Below are positions 42,703-52,314 of a DNA stretch of 64,000 nucleotides, piece by piece (position 1 is the first letter of the stretch; each line of letters starts with the position of its first letter). Origin of the DNA: Uliginosibacterium sp. (GTDB lineage Bacteria > Pseudomonadota > Gammaproteobacteria > Burkholderiales > Rhodocyclaceae); the NCBI GenBank assembly GCA_016718265.1, contig JADKDZ010000001.1, forward strand, positions 62,001 to 126,000, read 5' to 3'. The position numbers and the translations under genes were made by a program. Below the pieces are notes generated by a model. The model was not told where the DNA came from, searched no databases, and saw only the letters and a list, made by a program, of their open reading frames with translations.

Positions 42703-43568
42703 ATGCCATTCCTCAAGGTCGAAGCCCTCGCCAAGCGCTACACGGCCGACGGGCCGCCGGTATTCGAGAACATCCACTTCGGCATCGAGCACGGCGAATT
42801 CGCCTGCATCATCGGCCACTCGGGATGCGGCAAGACCAGCATCCTCAACGTGCTGGCCGGGCTGGAAGAGGCCAGCGGCGGCAACGTGATCATGGACGGA
42901 CGCGAAGTGCGGGGCCCGGCGCTGGACCGCGGCGTGGTCTTCCAGAGCCACGCGCTGATGCCCTGGATGAGCGCGCTCGGCAATGTGGCCTTTGGCGTGC
43001 GCTCGCGCCACCCCGGAGTGGTCGCGCGCCCAGGTCGAGGCCCACAGCCGGCAGGCGCTCGACATGGTCGGCCTCGGCGAAGCCCTGCACAAGAAGCCGG
43101 CCGAGCTCTCCGGCGGCATGAAGCAGCGCGTGGGCATTGCGCGGGCCTTTGCGGTGCAGCCCAAGATGCTGTTGCTGGACGAGCCCTTCGGCGCGCTCGA
43201 TGCGCTCACCCGCGGCACCATCCAGGACGAGCTGCTCAAGATCGTGGCGGCCACCCGGCAAACCGTGTTCATGATCACCCACGACGTGGATGAAGCCATT
43301 CTCCTCGCCGACAAGATCCTGCTGATGAGCAACGGGCCACGGGCGAAGATCGCCGAGATCGTCGAGATCACCCCTGCCCCGCCAGCGCACCCGCGCCAGC
43401 ATCCACCACGACCCGCAGTACTACCGCATCCGCAATCACCTGGTCGACTTTCTGGTGAACCGCTCGAAAGACTATGCCGACGCCGCCCGCCCTGACGGCT
43501 ACGACCCGCAGCACCCGCCCCGGGTCCGCCCCGGGCTGATCGAACCCCCCAGCCTTGCCACGCCATGA
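42703..43568 (+). CDS. cynD: Cyanate/nitrate-type ABC transporter, ATPase
   Basis: The ATPase energises the importer. It shows Walker A GHSGCGKTS, a Q-loop VVFQSHALMPWMSALGNVAF, the signature ELSGGMKQRVGIARAF, Walker B MLLLDEPFGALDALT and the H-loop VFMITHDVDEAILLADKI. The C-terminus continues with SIHHDPQYYRIRNHLVDFLV and ends PPSLATP. Frame breaks near 43018 and 43378 each involve one base. Repaired length is about 288 residues. The family member closest in style is NrtD/CynD, with a single ATPase domain and no fused binding domain. Confidence 0.85.
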
Positions 43569-43581
43569 AGGAGAGCCTGCA

Positions 43582-44026
43582 ATGAAACGTTATGAAGTCA
43601 CCGAGATGATCGTCGCGCAGAAGATCGCCAAGCAACTCAAGTGGAGCCAGATTGCCGAGGTGGTCGGCCTTTCCAAGGAATGGACGACTGCCCGCCCTGC
43701 TCGGGCAGATGACCCTGAGCGCGGAGCAGGCCGCCAAGGTGGGCGCGCTGCTGGATCTGCCAGCCGAGGCCATCACGCTGCTGCAGGTGGTGCCCTACAA
43801 GGGTTCGCTGCCGACCGCCGTGCCCACCGATCCGCTGATCTACCGTTTCTACGAACTGGTCAACGTGTATGGCACCACCTTCAAGGAGCTGATTCACGAA
43901 GAGTTTGGCGACGGCATCATGAGCGCCATCGATTTCAAGATGGACCTGCAGCGCGAGCCCAACCCGGCGGGCGACCGGGTGAGCATCACCATGAGCGGCA
44001 AGTTCCTGCCCTACAAGACCTACTGA
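43582..44026 (+). CDS. cynS: Cyanase (cyanate hydratase)
   Basis: Cyanase converts cyanate and bicarbonate to carbamate, then ammonia and CO2. The product of 147 residues begins MKRYEVTEMIVAQKIAKQLK, an N-terminal helix-turn-helix-like domain (SQIAEVVGLSKEW). The catalytic region TDPLIYRFYELVNVYGTTFK carries the active-site Arg and Glu, and FGDGIMSAIDFKMDLQREPN carries the active-site Ser. The C-terminus GKFLPYKTY is typical. One extra C near 43691 (GCCCGCC for GCCGCC) interrupts the frame. It is the last gene of the cluster, 14 bases after the ATPase. Confidence 0.92.
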
Positions 44027-44155
44027 GCCGCACCCGATCTGCGCGGCCGCGGCGCCGCGCGCACCGGGCCAGGCAGGCACCGCAGGGCAACTGGCGTGGG
44101 CAGGGGCGAGGCTCCCGTATAATCTCGCACCCCTTCCACTCCTGCTGCCCCTGCC

Positions 44156-45534
44156 ATGCACACGCCCGCCCCCGAGATTTTCAAGGCTTACGATATCCGC
44201 GGCATCGTTGATACCGCGCTGACCACCGAAACCGTCCGCGCCATCGGCCAGGCACTGGGCTCCGCTGCCCTGGTGCTGAACCAGAAGACCATCGTCATCG
44301 GCCGCGACGGCCGCCTCTCCGGCCCCGGCTTTGCCAAGGCGCTGGCCGAGGGCATCATCCAGACCGGCATCAATGTCATCGACATCGGTTGCGTCGCCAC
44401 CCCGCTGACCTACTTCGCGGCCTACCACCTGAGGCGAATTCCTGCGTCTCGATCACCGGCAGCCACAATCCGCCCGACTACAACGGCCTGAAAATGGTCC
44501 TGGGCGGGCAGACGCTGTATGGCGACATGATCCAGGATCTGCGTCGCCGCATCGTCGAAGGCCGGCTCGTGCAGGCCGCCGTGCCCGGCACCATCCGCCA
44601 GACCGATGTGCGCCCGGCGTACATCGAGCGCATCCTCGCCGATGTGAAGCTCGCCCGGCCGATGAAGATCGTGCTCGATTCGGGCAACGGCGCCGCCGGC
44701 AACACCGCGCCAGAACTCTTCACCCGCCTGGGCTGCACGCTCACCGAGCTGTTTTCGGAAGTGGATGGCAACTTCCCCAACCACCACCCCGATCCCTCCA
44801 AGCCTGAGAACCTCGAAGACCTCATCGCCGCACTCAAGACCGGCGACGCCGAGCTCGGCCTGGCCTTTGACGGCGACGGTGACCGCCTCGGCGTCGTCAC
44901 CAAGGATGGCGAAATCATCTATCCCGATCGCCAGCTGATGCTGTTTGCCGCCGACGTGCTTTCGCGCGTGCCCGGCGGCCAGATCATTTATGACGTGAAA
45001 TGCAGCCGCAAGCTCGCCCCGTGGATCCGCGAGCACGGCGGCGTGCCGGTGATGTGGAACACCGGCCATGCGCTGGTCAAGACCAAGCTGCGCGAAACGG
45101 GCGCCCCGCTCGCCGGCGAAATGAGCGGCCACATGTTCTTCAAGGAGCGCTGGTACGGCTTCGACGACGGGCTCTACACCGGCGTGCGCCTGCTCGAAAT
45201 CCTCTCGCGCAGCCCGGACGCGAATGCGGTGCTCAAGGCCCTGCCCAACGCCCTCGCCACGCCGGAGCTGAACATCAAGATGAAGGAGGGCGAAGCCCTG
45301 CAACTGGTGGCCCGGCTTCAGGATGTGCGCTTTGCGGGCGAAGTCGAACGCATCACCCTCGATGGCCTGCGCATCGAATTCGCCGATGGCTTCGGGCTGG
45401 TCCGCTCGTCCAACACGACGCCAGTCGTGGTGCTGCGCTTTGAAGCCGACACGGCCGCTGCCCTTTCCCGCATCCAGGAGCACTTCCGCACGGCCATCAA
45501 CGCCGCGTGGCCAGGACTGAGCCTGCCGTTCTGA
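44156..45534 (+). CDS. algC: Phosphomannomutase/phosphoglucomutase
   Basis: This alpha-D-phosphohexomutase interconverts mannose or glucose 6- and 1-phosphates for surface polysaccharide synthesis. The start is MHTPAPEIFKAYDIRGIVDT. Key sites are the phosphoserine loop ITGSHNPPDYNGLKMVLGG, the metal loop AFDGDGDRLGVV, the sugar loop AGEMSGHMFFKERWYG and the phosphate-binding RSSNTTPVVVL. Repaired length is about 459 residues, like P. aeruginosa AlgC. One base is missing near 44432. It is separated from cynS by 129 bases, so it probably has its own promoter. The algC/manB name is by similarity only. Confidence 0.9.
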
Positions 45535-45642
45535 GGGCTGCGTCCGACCCGGCTGTTACCAGCCCGGAGAGGCGCACCCGATTGAGCCTGCGGCCTGCCA
45601 CCTCGCAGAGCTTTGTCAGGATTGAGGTCTGCGCATGCCTGC

Positions 45643-45673
45643 CTGAAGACGCCCGCCCGAGGCGGGCCTTCAG
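45643..45673. terminator. Bidirectional hairpin between convergent genes
   Basis: CTGAAG-AC-GCCCGCC-cga-GGCGGGC-CTTCAG: a 7-bp GC stem with a three-base loop plus an outer 6-bp stem. It lies between the convergent phosphomannomutase and GGDEF-EAL genes. No T tract follows on either strand, so termination strength is uncertain. Confidence 0.5.
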
Positions 45674-45696
45674 CCTGCCCGGTTCGGGCGTAAAGA

Positions 45697-48600
45697 TCAG
45701 GCCGGCTCAGGCGGGGCGAGCAGCTTCACGAAGGCCTCGGCGGGCAGGGGCTTGCTGCGGTAGTAGCCCTGATACATGTCACAGCCGTTCGCCTTCAGGA
45801 AGGCGAGCTGCTCCGCCGTTTCCACGCCCTCGGCCAGCACCTTGAAGCCCAGCGAGTGCGCCATGCTGATGATGGCCAGCGTGATTTCGCGGTCATCGCT
45901 GTCTTGCGAGATGTCGGCGATGAAGCCCTTGTCGATCTTCAGGATGTCGAGCGGGAAGCGCTTGAGGTAGGCGAGCGAGGAGTAGCCGGTGCCGAAGTCG
46001 TCGATCGCGAGCCGGATCTTGCGCGCGCGCAAGCGGTCGAACAGCGCCACCATGTCGGCGCGCTGCTCCATCAGGGTGGATTCGGTCAGCTCCAGCTCCA
46101 GCAGTTCGGGCGGGAAGCCGCTGGCCTGCAGCACGGTGTCGACCCGCTCGCCGAAATCGTCATGCCGCACCTGATGCGCAGAAACGTTTACTGCCAGGAC
46201 CAGCGGCGCGAAGCCGGCATCCAGCCACGCGCGCCCCTGCCGACAGGTCTCCCGCAGCACCCAGCCGCCGATCTCGCGGATCAGGCCGGTTTCCTCTGCA
46301 TGGGATGAAGGCAGCGCGTCAGGCCTTCATCCGGGTCCTGCCAGCGCACCAGGGCCTCGGCCCCGACGATCCGGTCGGTCGCGATGTCGACCAGTGGCTG
46401 GTAGTACACGCGCAGCTCGTCCTGCACCAACGCGCGCCGCAGCCGCGCATCCAGGCCGATCCGGTCGCGCGCCGCCTGGGTCATGCTTTCCGAGAAATAC
46501 TGGAAGTGCCCCCGCCCTCGGCTTTAGCGCGATACATGGCGGTATCCGCCTGCTGCAGCAGGCTCTCGGCCGTGTCGCCGTGGCCGGGAAGAGACTGATG
46601 CCGATGCTCGCGCTGCACTGGATCTCGGCGCCGTTGCTCAGCCGGAAGGGCTGCGCCAGATTGTGGATGATCTCGCCGGCCACGCGGGCCGCGTCTTCCG
46701 GGCGGGACAGCCCGTCGAGCAGCACCGTGAACTCGTCGCCGCCGAGGCGAGCGAAGAAATCCCCGGCGCGCAGCCGGGCGGACAGCCGCTCGGCCACCTG
46801 GAGCAGCAGCTGATCGCCCTGCAGATGACCGAAACTGTCGTTGATGTCCTTGAAGCGGTCCAGATCAAACATCAGCAGCGCCACCACGCCGCCATCGCGA
46901 CGGGCCGTTGCCAAGGCGTGATCAAGGCGCGAGAACAGCAGCAGGCGGTTGGGCAGCTGGGTCAGCGGGTCATGGTGCGCCAGGTAGTCGAGGCGTTCTT
47001 CCGAGGCCTTGAGCCGCGAGATGTCGAGGAACACCTGCACGTAGTTGATGATCTCGCCATGCTCGTCGCGCACCGCGCTGATGCTGACCAGCTCGGGAAG
47101 GGATCGTCATCCTTGCGGCAGCCCCAGAGCTCGCCCTGCCAGCAGCCCTGCGCATCGACCTCGGCCCAGAGCTGCGCCTGCGCGCGCTCGTCGCTGGCAC
47201 CTGCCACGAGCTGGAACGAAGGCTTGCCGAGCACATCTTCCGAGGCAAACCCGGTGAGCCGGCAGAAGGCGGCATTCACCATCACGATGGTGCGGGCTGC
47301 GTCGGTGACCACCACGCTTTCCTGCGCGTTTTCGAACACGGCGGCCGCAAGCCGCAGGGCGGCTTCGGCGGCTTTGCGCCCGAGATGTCGGTATGCGTGC
47401 CCGACATGATCAGCGGCTTGCCCTCGGTATCCCACTGCACGATCCGGCCCCGCGTCAGGATCCACTTCCACTCGCCCGATGCATCACGGATGCGCAACTC
47501 GGCTTCGTGCAGCGGCAGCTTCCCAGCCAGATGGGCTTCTATCGAGAGCAGGGCCTTGGCCAGATCGTCCGGGTGCACGTAGTGGTGCCACGCGTTCGGA
47601 CTCACCTCGCCGAGGTTTGGCGCGTAGCCCAGCATGGTGGCGAAGCGCGGATTGAAGTCAAACTGCTGGGTCTGGACGTTCAGTTCCCAGAAGCCCTGAT
47701 CGGCCCCTTCCATGACCCGGGCGTAACGCGCCTCGCTGGCCCGCAAAGCGTCCTCGGCCTGCTTCTTGGCGCTGATGTCCTGCGTCGCCCCCCGCACCTT
47801 GACCAGCACCCCTTCGGCATACACCGGCACCGCGACCGAGCGCACCCACTTGCGGACGCCTTTCGCCGTGCGGATTTCCAGCTCCAGTGTGTAAGGCGTA
47901 CCGTCACGGATCAATTGCTCCAGCGCCGCTTCAACCAGAATGCGCCAGCGCCCCTCAAGGAAATCCAGGCCGAAGACCCGTTCGCCCACCGTATCGGGAT
48001 CCAGGTCGTGGATCAGCGCCAGTTCGCGGGTCCACGAGCCACTGCGCGTCGCGGGATCCAGCTCCCAGCCACCCACGTGCGCCAGCGCGCCCATTTCCTG
48101 CAGCAGTTCGTTGGACTTGCGCAAACGTTCTTCGAGCGCGTGGTGCGCGGTCTCGTCACGTACGACCAGCACAAAACCAACGCGTTGCCTTCCAGTCGAA
48201 CCGTGCTCGCCTGAAGATAGACCGCGATCTGCTGCTGGGCGCGATTCCGCAGCAGGGCGGCACACGCAAAGCCCTGGCTCGCGGATTCGATCCGGGCGGT
48301 CAGATCGCTCATCGCGACCCCGGTCAAGGGATCGGTGGGCAAAAACACGGTCGCCAGCGGCAAGCCGATGGCCTCTGCCGCGGGGCAGCCGGTCAGGCGC
48401 TCTGCCATCACGTTCAGGTAAGTGATCCGGCCTTTCATGTCGAGCGCGATGACGGCCTCGGCGACGCTGCCGAGAATGACAGAATGCTGCAAACCGCTGG
48501 TTTCGAGCCGCATCCACGCCCGGCGCAAAACCTCGCACAAGACGCTGACCAGCGCCCCGTTCACGATCAGCAGGCTCCACTGCACCAGATCGTAGGGTGA

Positions 48601-49098
48601 GCGAAAGGCGGCGAATCCCCAGGCCGCTGAGGAGTCAAACCGCACCAGCACGGCGCACACCAGGGTCGCGCACAGTCCAGGGCCCAGACCTCCCATCGCC
48701 GCACTGAGGATGACGGGCGTCATCAGCATGATCAGCAAGCCGTCTTGCGCCACCGACAAGCCATTCAGGATCAGCAACCAGACGCCGCTCGCCACCAGCG
48801 CGAAGCCATAGCACAACCACAGTGGCCAGCCGAGCAGCGCCTGCTGACGCAACAAGCCCGCCTCGGCCTGCGTCGGCGACAGCGCCCCGGTGGCCGGCAC
48901 AGCGCGCAGCACGAAAAACAAGGCGGATGTGGTCACCACCACGAAACCCAGCCCCTTGGCCGTCGACAGCCAGACCACGCGGGACATGTCGGCAAAGGCA
49001 CCCAGCAGCTGGTCGGACAGGAATATCCAGGCCAACGCGAAAATCGCGTAACCAATGGTCGTACGTAGAATGAACCGCTGACGCGCCGAAAACGCCAT
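45697..49098 (-). CDS. Membrane multi-PAS GGDEF-EAL protein (c-di-GMP turnover), frame-disrupted
   Basis: The reconstructed protein of about 1134 residues begins MAFSARQRFILRTTIGYAIF and has roughly six N-terminal membrane helices resembling a MASE/DUF4118-type sensor (LLIVNGALVSVLCEVLRRAW). Four PAS-like segments follow: SVAEAVIALDMKGRITYLNV, GWELDPATRSGSWTRELALI, GFWELNVQTQQFDFNPRFAT and VFENAQESVVVTDAARTIVM. The GGDEF domain contains FARLGGDEFTVLLDGL, an intact active-site motif. The EAL domain contains GAEALVRWQDP, NVSAHQVRHDDF and RLAIDDFGTGYSSLAYLKRF, so both synthase and phosphodiesterase motifs are kept. Five one-base frame breaks (near 48180, 47385, 47097, 46560 and 46315) interrupt it. 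The one at 47097 is a missing C in a CCCC run. I prefer the ATG at 49098 over an upstream TTG. Confidence 0.8.
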
Positions 49099-49199
49099 CT
49101 CTGCCCCGTGCAAGAACCCTGCAGCCCGCAATAGGGCGATCCGCCGGATCGCTGCCTCGGACTGCTAACGTGTATTCAACGCCAGTTCGTCGCGGAACT

Positions 49200-49955
49200 T
49201 TAGGTGTCCGACGTAGGCAAGTGGCTGATTGACCCGCACGGGACGACATCCCCTTCCCGCATGTGGAGGATATCGGCCGGGCTGATCCAGCGCGGATCCG
49301 CGTCAGTCATGGGCAGACCCGCTACGCGGTAGGCTTCGAGCACGAACTGGGAACAGAAAAAACTCTCGTTGCTGACAGCGCCCAACTGGACCATGGCAAC
49401 GCCGCGGAGGCAGAAATTGCGCACCAGGCTGGGAATCACCGGCAGCTCGCAGATCCGGCGCTCGATGGCAAACGGCGCGTGGAGCACGATGCCGAGATGG
49501 TTGTACTTCTTGCCCAGCTGCGCGGTAGCGAACGTGCGGATCTTCTGCGCCTGTTCCGGCACCAGCGCAGGGTGGCGGAAGGCGACCGCCACGTCGTCCT
49601 CTGTCAGCGCCTCTTCCAGGCTGCGGCGGCGGATGCCGGAGCCGACGGCCTCGATGATGTCGCCCTCGCCCACATACAGCGAGGCATGGCTAACGGGCGC
49701 CGTGGTAAACAGGCGCACCCCGACAGAACTCAGACTCTTGCCGGACGACAGGATGATGTCGCCGGGCTGCAGGCTGGCGATATCGGCCAGCTGGCCGCCG
49801 TTGCGCGGCGTCAGCAACGGATTCTGAAACGCGACGACGGGATCGGCGCCCGCCTGCTCGGGATGCGCTTGCCGAATCCCCGTTGCACAGGCGGCCAGCA
49901 GCGAACACGCCGCCAATGCCATCACGCGCACGATGCGCAAGCTCAGTCCGCTCAT
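49200..49955 (-). CDS. YaeF/YiiX-like lipoprotein, permuted NlpC/P60 cysteine peptidase fold
   Basis: Starting at MSGLSLRIVRVMALAACSLL (49955) the product has 251 residues and a lipobox LLAAC, so it should be anchored to a membrane facing the periplasm. LQPGDIILSSGKSLSSVGV, TTAPVSHASLYVGEGDIIEA (catalytic His) and VSNESFFCSQFVLEAYRVAG (catalytic Cys) are the circularly permuted NlpC/P60 motifs of YaeF/YiiX proteins. A longer start (50033) would add a non-signal extension. Members act on peptide or lipid amides, and the substrate is unknown. It is intact and separated from its neighbours by about 100 bases on each side. Confidence 0.85.
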   Translation of the reverse strand: MSGLSLRIVRVMALAACSLLAACATGIRQAHPEQAGADPVVAFQNPLLTPRNGGQLADIASLQPGDIILSSGKSLSSVGVRLFTTAPVSHASLYVGEGDIIEAVGSGIRRRSLEEALTEDDVAVAFRHPALVPEQAQKIRTFATAQLGKKYNHLGIVLHAPFAIERRICELPVIPSLVRNFCLRGVAMVQLGAVSNESFFCSQFVLEAYRVAGLPMTDADPRWISPADILHMREGDVVPCGSISHLPTSDT

Positions 49956-50111
49956 GGGGGTCCTCTTCGTTCTGGATAGGAATGGCGTGCGGGCACTGAG
50001 ACCCATTCGGCTGCTGCCAGCACGCCCGGCCAACGGCCGTGCCGGATGCTAACAGACCTGCCAGGAACGAGCCGCGGCAGCAGCATCAACGGCGCCGGCC
50101 AGTGTCACGCA

Positions 50112-50534
50112 TCAGCCGACCGCAGGGATGCCATCCTGGGTTTTGGGGGCACTCTGCTGCATGTGCAGGGCCAGCGCCGCGTCCATGGTCGCCGAATGAT
50201 GGTCGAACCAGGCAGCCAGCGACTCGGCAACCTCGCGCCCGGCGCCCCGCCTGCCGGCACGCAGCTCGGCCAGCGTACTGTGCAGCAAGGCGACGACGCC
50301 GTCGTGGTCACGCAAGTGGTTGTCGGCCGCAGGCATCCGGGAGCGCTGCATCCACTCCTGCTCCTGCGCAAAGTGGTCTTCACAATGCGCCAGCAACAAG
50401 GCCAGGCGCTTCTCTTCACTCGCCGCATCGGCCTCGGCCAACTGGTTGGTGAGATCAACAAACTCCTTGTGCGCACGATCCATCGCACCCGCCGAGAGCG
50501 CGTGGCGTGCCTCCTGCCATTCGAGCGTGCTCAT
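50112..50534 (-). CDS. Hemerythrin-domain protein
   Basis: The product of 140 residues, starting MSTLEWQEARHALSAGAMDR after a GGAGG site, carries the di-iron hemerythrin ligands: AHKEFVDLTNQ, HCEDHFAQEQEWM, NHLRDHDGVV and WFDHHSATMDAAL. Bacterial single-domain hemerythrins bind oxygen and act in storage, sensing or delivery. The start five codons upstream is possible. It lies downstream of the yfa operon on the same strand, about 120 bases from the last yfaP gene. Confidence 0.9.
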   Translation of the reverse strand: MSTLEWQEARHALSAGAMDRAHKEFVDLTNQLAEADAASEEKRLALLLAHCEDHFAQEQEWMQRSRMPAADNHLRDHDGVVALLHSTLAELRAGRRGAGREVAESLAAWFDHHSATMDAALALHMQQSAPKTQDGIPAVG

Positions 50535-50652
50535 GGTCTTCCTCCTCAATGGTCTGTGGAATGCCTGGGGCTGTCACGCCCTCTTGTGTCCGGCAGCAGC
50601 CTAGCAGTTCACACCGCAGCCGACCATTGGGGTTTGGCGGCCCATCCCGAAT

Positions 50653-51435
50653 TCAGGGGTACTGGAAGGCCTTCACCAGGGTCACTTCGCCCGGCTTGCG
50701 CAAGGGCACGCGGAAAAGCTGCTGCTTCTCGCGTGGCGTGCCTTCATCGGTAATCAAGGCCACCTGGGCGACCGTCATGTCTTGCCGTGCGTCGTCCCCG
50801 TCTTCACCATAAAACCCGGCGCCGAAGTAATTCACGTACACCAGATAGGTGCCACGCTGCTGGGAGGGGCTGGCGATGATCTCCGGGCCAAAACCGGTGG
50901 TCACATCCACATCGAGTGCCGCGCCATCCTTGGCCTGGCGGGCGCCGTAGAAAACGTGCTCACCAGCCGGCGTGATGAGGTGCAGATCGAGATCGGTGCC
51001 ATCACTGTCCCAGGAGAGCACCACACGCACATGTGGCTTGGTGCGGCCGGGATAGGCGTCGTAAATCTGCACCCGCTTGCGCTCGCCCCCCGGGCCACGC
51101 ACCTCGACGCTATTGCTGCCCGCCGGGAAAGCATAGGGACGTGCAAAACTGCCGCCCGCGTCGACCTTCTGCGGCATGGCCACGCCATTCACCACCAGGG
51201 TCAGGGGCGGCGCTTTCTTCGGCGCATTGGCAATATGGCCACGAATCAGGCTGGCGAACGCCTGCGCATTGCGCACATTGACGCGCACGGCGGGGTAGCT
51301 GACCTCTTGCATGAAGGCCTGGTCTTCGCCCGCGCTGAAACGCCAGCCGCCCACTGGCGCATCCAGCGTGATGTCGCCCGCGGCGCAGACTCCCGTCATC
51401 AGCCCACAGCAAAGCGCTACGACTCGTTTCTTCAT
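50653..51435 (-). CDS. yfaP: YfaP-family periplasmic protein (DUF2135), copy 1
   Basis: From MKKRVVALCCGLMTGVCAAG the 260-residue product has a signal peptide with likely cleavage after CAA. The DUF2135 region reads VRVVLSWDSDGTDLDLHLIT, PAGEHVFYGARQAKDGAALD, then FGPEIIASPSQQRGTYLVYV and NYFGAGFYGEDGDDARQDMT. The DLDLHLITPAGEH motif with acidic residues looks like a metal- or carbohydrate-binding beta-sandwich. It is the distal gene of the operon, 93 bases after copy 2, and shares about the same layout and length with it. Confidence 0.85.
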   Translation of the reverse strand: MKKRVVALCCGLMTGVCAAGDITLDAPVGGWRFSAGEDQAFMQEVSYPAVRVNVRNAQAFASLIRGHIANAPKKAPPLTLVVNGVAMPQKVDAGGSFARPYAFPAGSNSVEVRGPGGERKRVQIYDAYPGRTKPHVRVVLSWDSDGTDLDLHLITPAGEHVFYGARQAKDGAALDVDVTTGFGPEIIASPSQQRGTYLVYVNYFGAGFYGEDGDDARQDMTVAQVALITDEGTPREKQQLFRVPLRKPGEVTLVKAFQYP

Positions 51436-51528
51436 CGTCTTCTCCTGGCGCCGACACCGGCGCAGTTCGAATTCTTGCCCCCACAGCACCTCGGAGAGCC
51501 AAGCGCAGAGCGGCTCTCCGGGCATCGT

Positions 51529-52314
51529 TTACAGCCTTACCGCCCGCACCAGCGTCAAGTCACCAATCTTGCGCAGCGGCACAGCAAACGTCTCGCGCTT
51601 CTCGTTCGGCGTATTTTCATTGCTGATCAGGGTCAGCAGGCAGGTGATCAACTGCTGTTCGTGCGCATCCGGCTCGAAGTTGTAACCAGCCGCGTTGAAG
51701 TTGCCCCAGTAGTTCACGTAGAAAAGCCAGTTGCCCGGCAAGGGCGCGGTGGTCGAAAAGATCTCCGGCCCGGCACCATCGACGCTAGCCACGTCCAGCC
51801 CGCCGCCCGAGGGCAGCAGCGGGCTCGCCCAGAACGCGTGCTCGCCATTCGGGCTGATGACATGCAGATCGACCTCGGCCTGCGGGTCGTCCCACGAGAG
51901 CACGGCGCGGAGCTTGGCGCGCGGCCGGGTGCGATCAGTCTCGTAGAACTGCACGCGGCGTTTCTGCTGGCCGTCCGGGCTGCGGACTTCGATGCTGTTC
52001 GAGCCGGGGCCGAAGGCCCAGGGGCGGGCAAAGCGGCCCTGCTCATCGGCATACAGCGGCATCGCCGCGCCGTTGACCACCAGCACATGCGGATTGCGGC
52101 CCTTGCCCTGTGCCTGGAGCTGACCTTCGATCAGGGTACGGAAGCGCTGCGCACCCCGATCCACCGGCGGCTTGGGATAGGCCGCGCTGTAGCGGGTTTC
52201 ATCGCCCGCCAGGCTGCTGTTGCGCCAGCCGCCCACCGGACCGGACAGCGTGATATCGGCTGCCGCCGCACAACGCCATCCGCATAGCAGAATCAGGAGC
52301 AGGAAGCGGATCAT
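51529..52314 (-). CDS. yfaP: YfaP-family periplasmic protein (DUF2135), copy 2
   Basis: Starting at the ATG at 52314 that overlaps the yfaQ stop (TGATG), the 261-residue product has a signal peptide (IRFLLLILLCGWRCAAAADI). The same motifs as copy 1 are present: LRAVLSWDDPQAEVDLHVIS, PNGEHAFWASPLLPSGGGLD, GPEIFSTTAPLPGNWLFYVN and LISNENTPNEKRETFAVPLR. Overall identity with copy 1 appears moderate, so the duplication is old. The tight coupling to yfaQ suggests this is the ancestral member. Confidence 0.85.
   Translation of the reverse strand: MIRFLLLILLCGWRCAAAADITLSGPVGGWRNSSLAGDETRYSAAYPKPPVDRGAQRFRTLIEGQLQAQGKGRNPHVLVVNGAAMPLYADEQGRFARPWAFGPGSNSIEVRSPDGQQKRRVQFYETDRTRPRAKLRAVLSWDDPQAEVDLHVISPNGEHAFWASPLLPSGGGLDVASVDGAGPEIFSTTAPLPGNWLFYVNYWGNFNAAGYNFEPDAHEQQLITCLLTLISNENTPNEKRETFAVPLRKIGDLTLVRAVRL

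Noticed and set aside
42055..43776. A 573-codon minus-strand frame opposite cynB, cynD and cynS
   Set aside because: The cyn genes show Walker, signature and cyanase motifs on the plus strand. The minus-strand reading is low-complexity Arg/Gly/His and spans several genes.
40441..44026. Loss of the cyanate pathway by pseudogenisation
   Set aside because: Every catalytic motif is intact and the interruptions are single bases, mostly in runs, which fits sequencing error better than relaxed selection.
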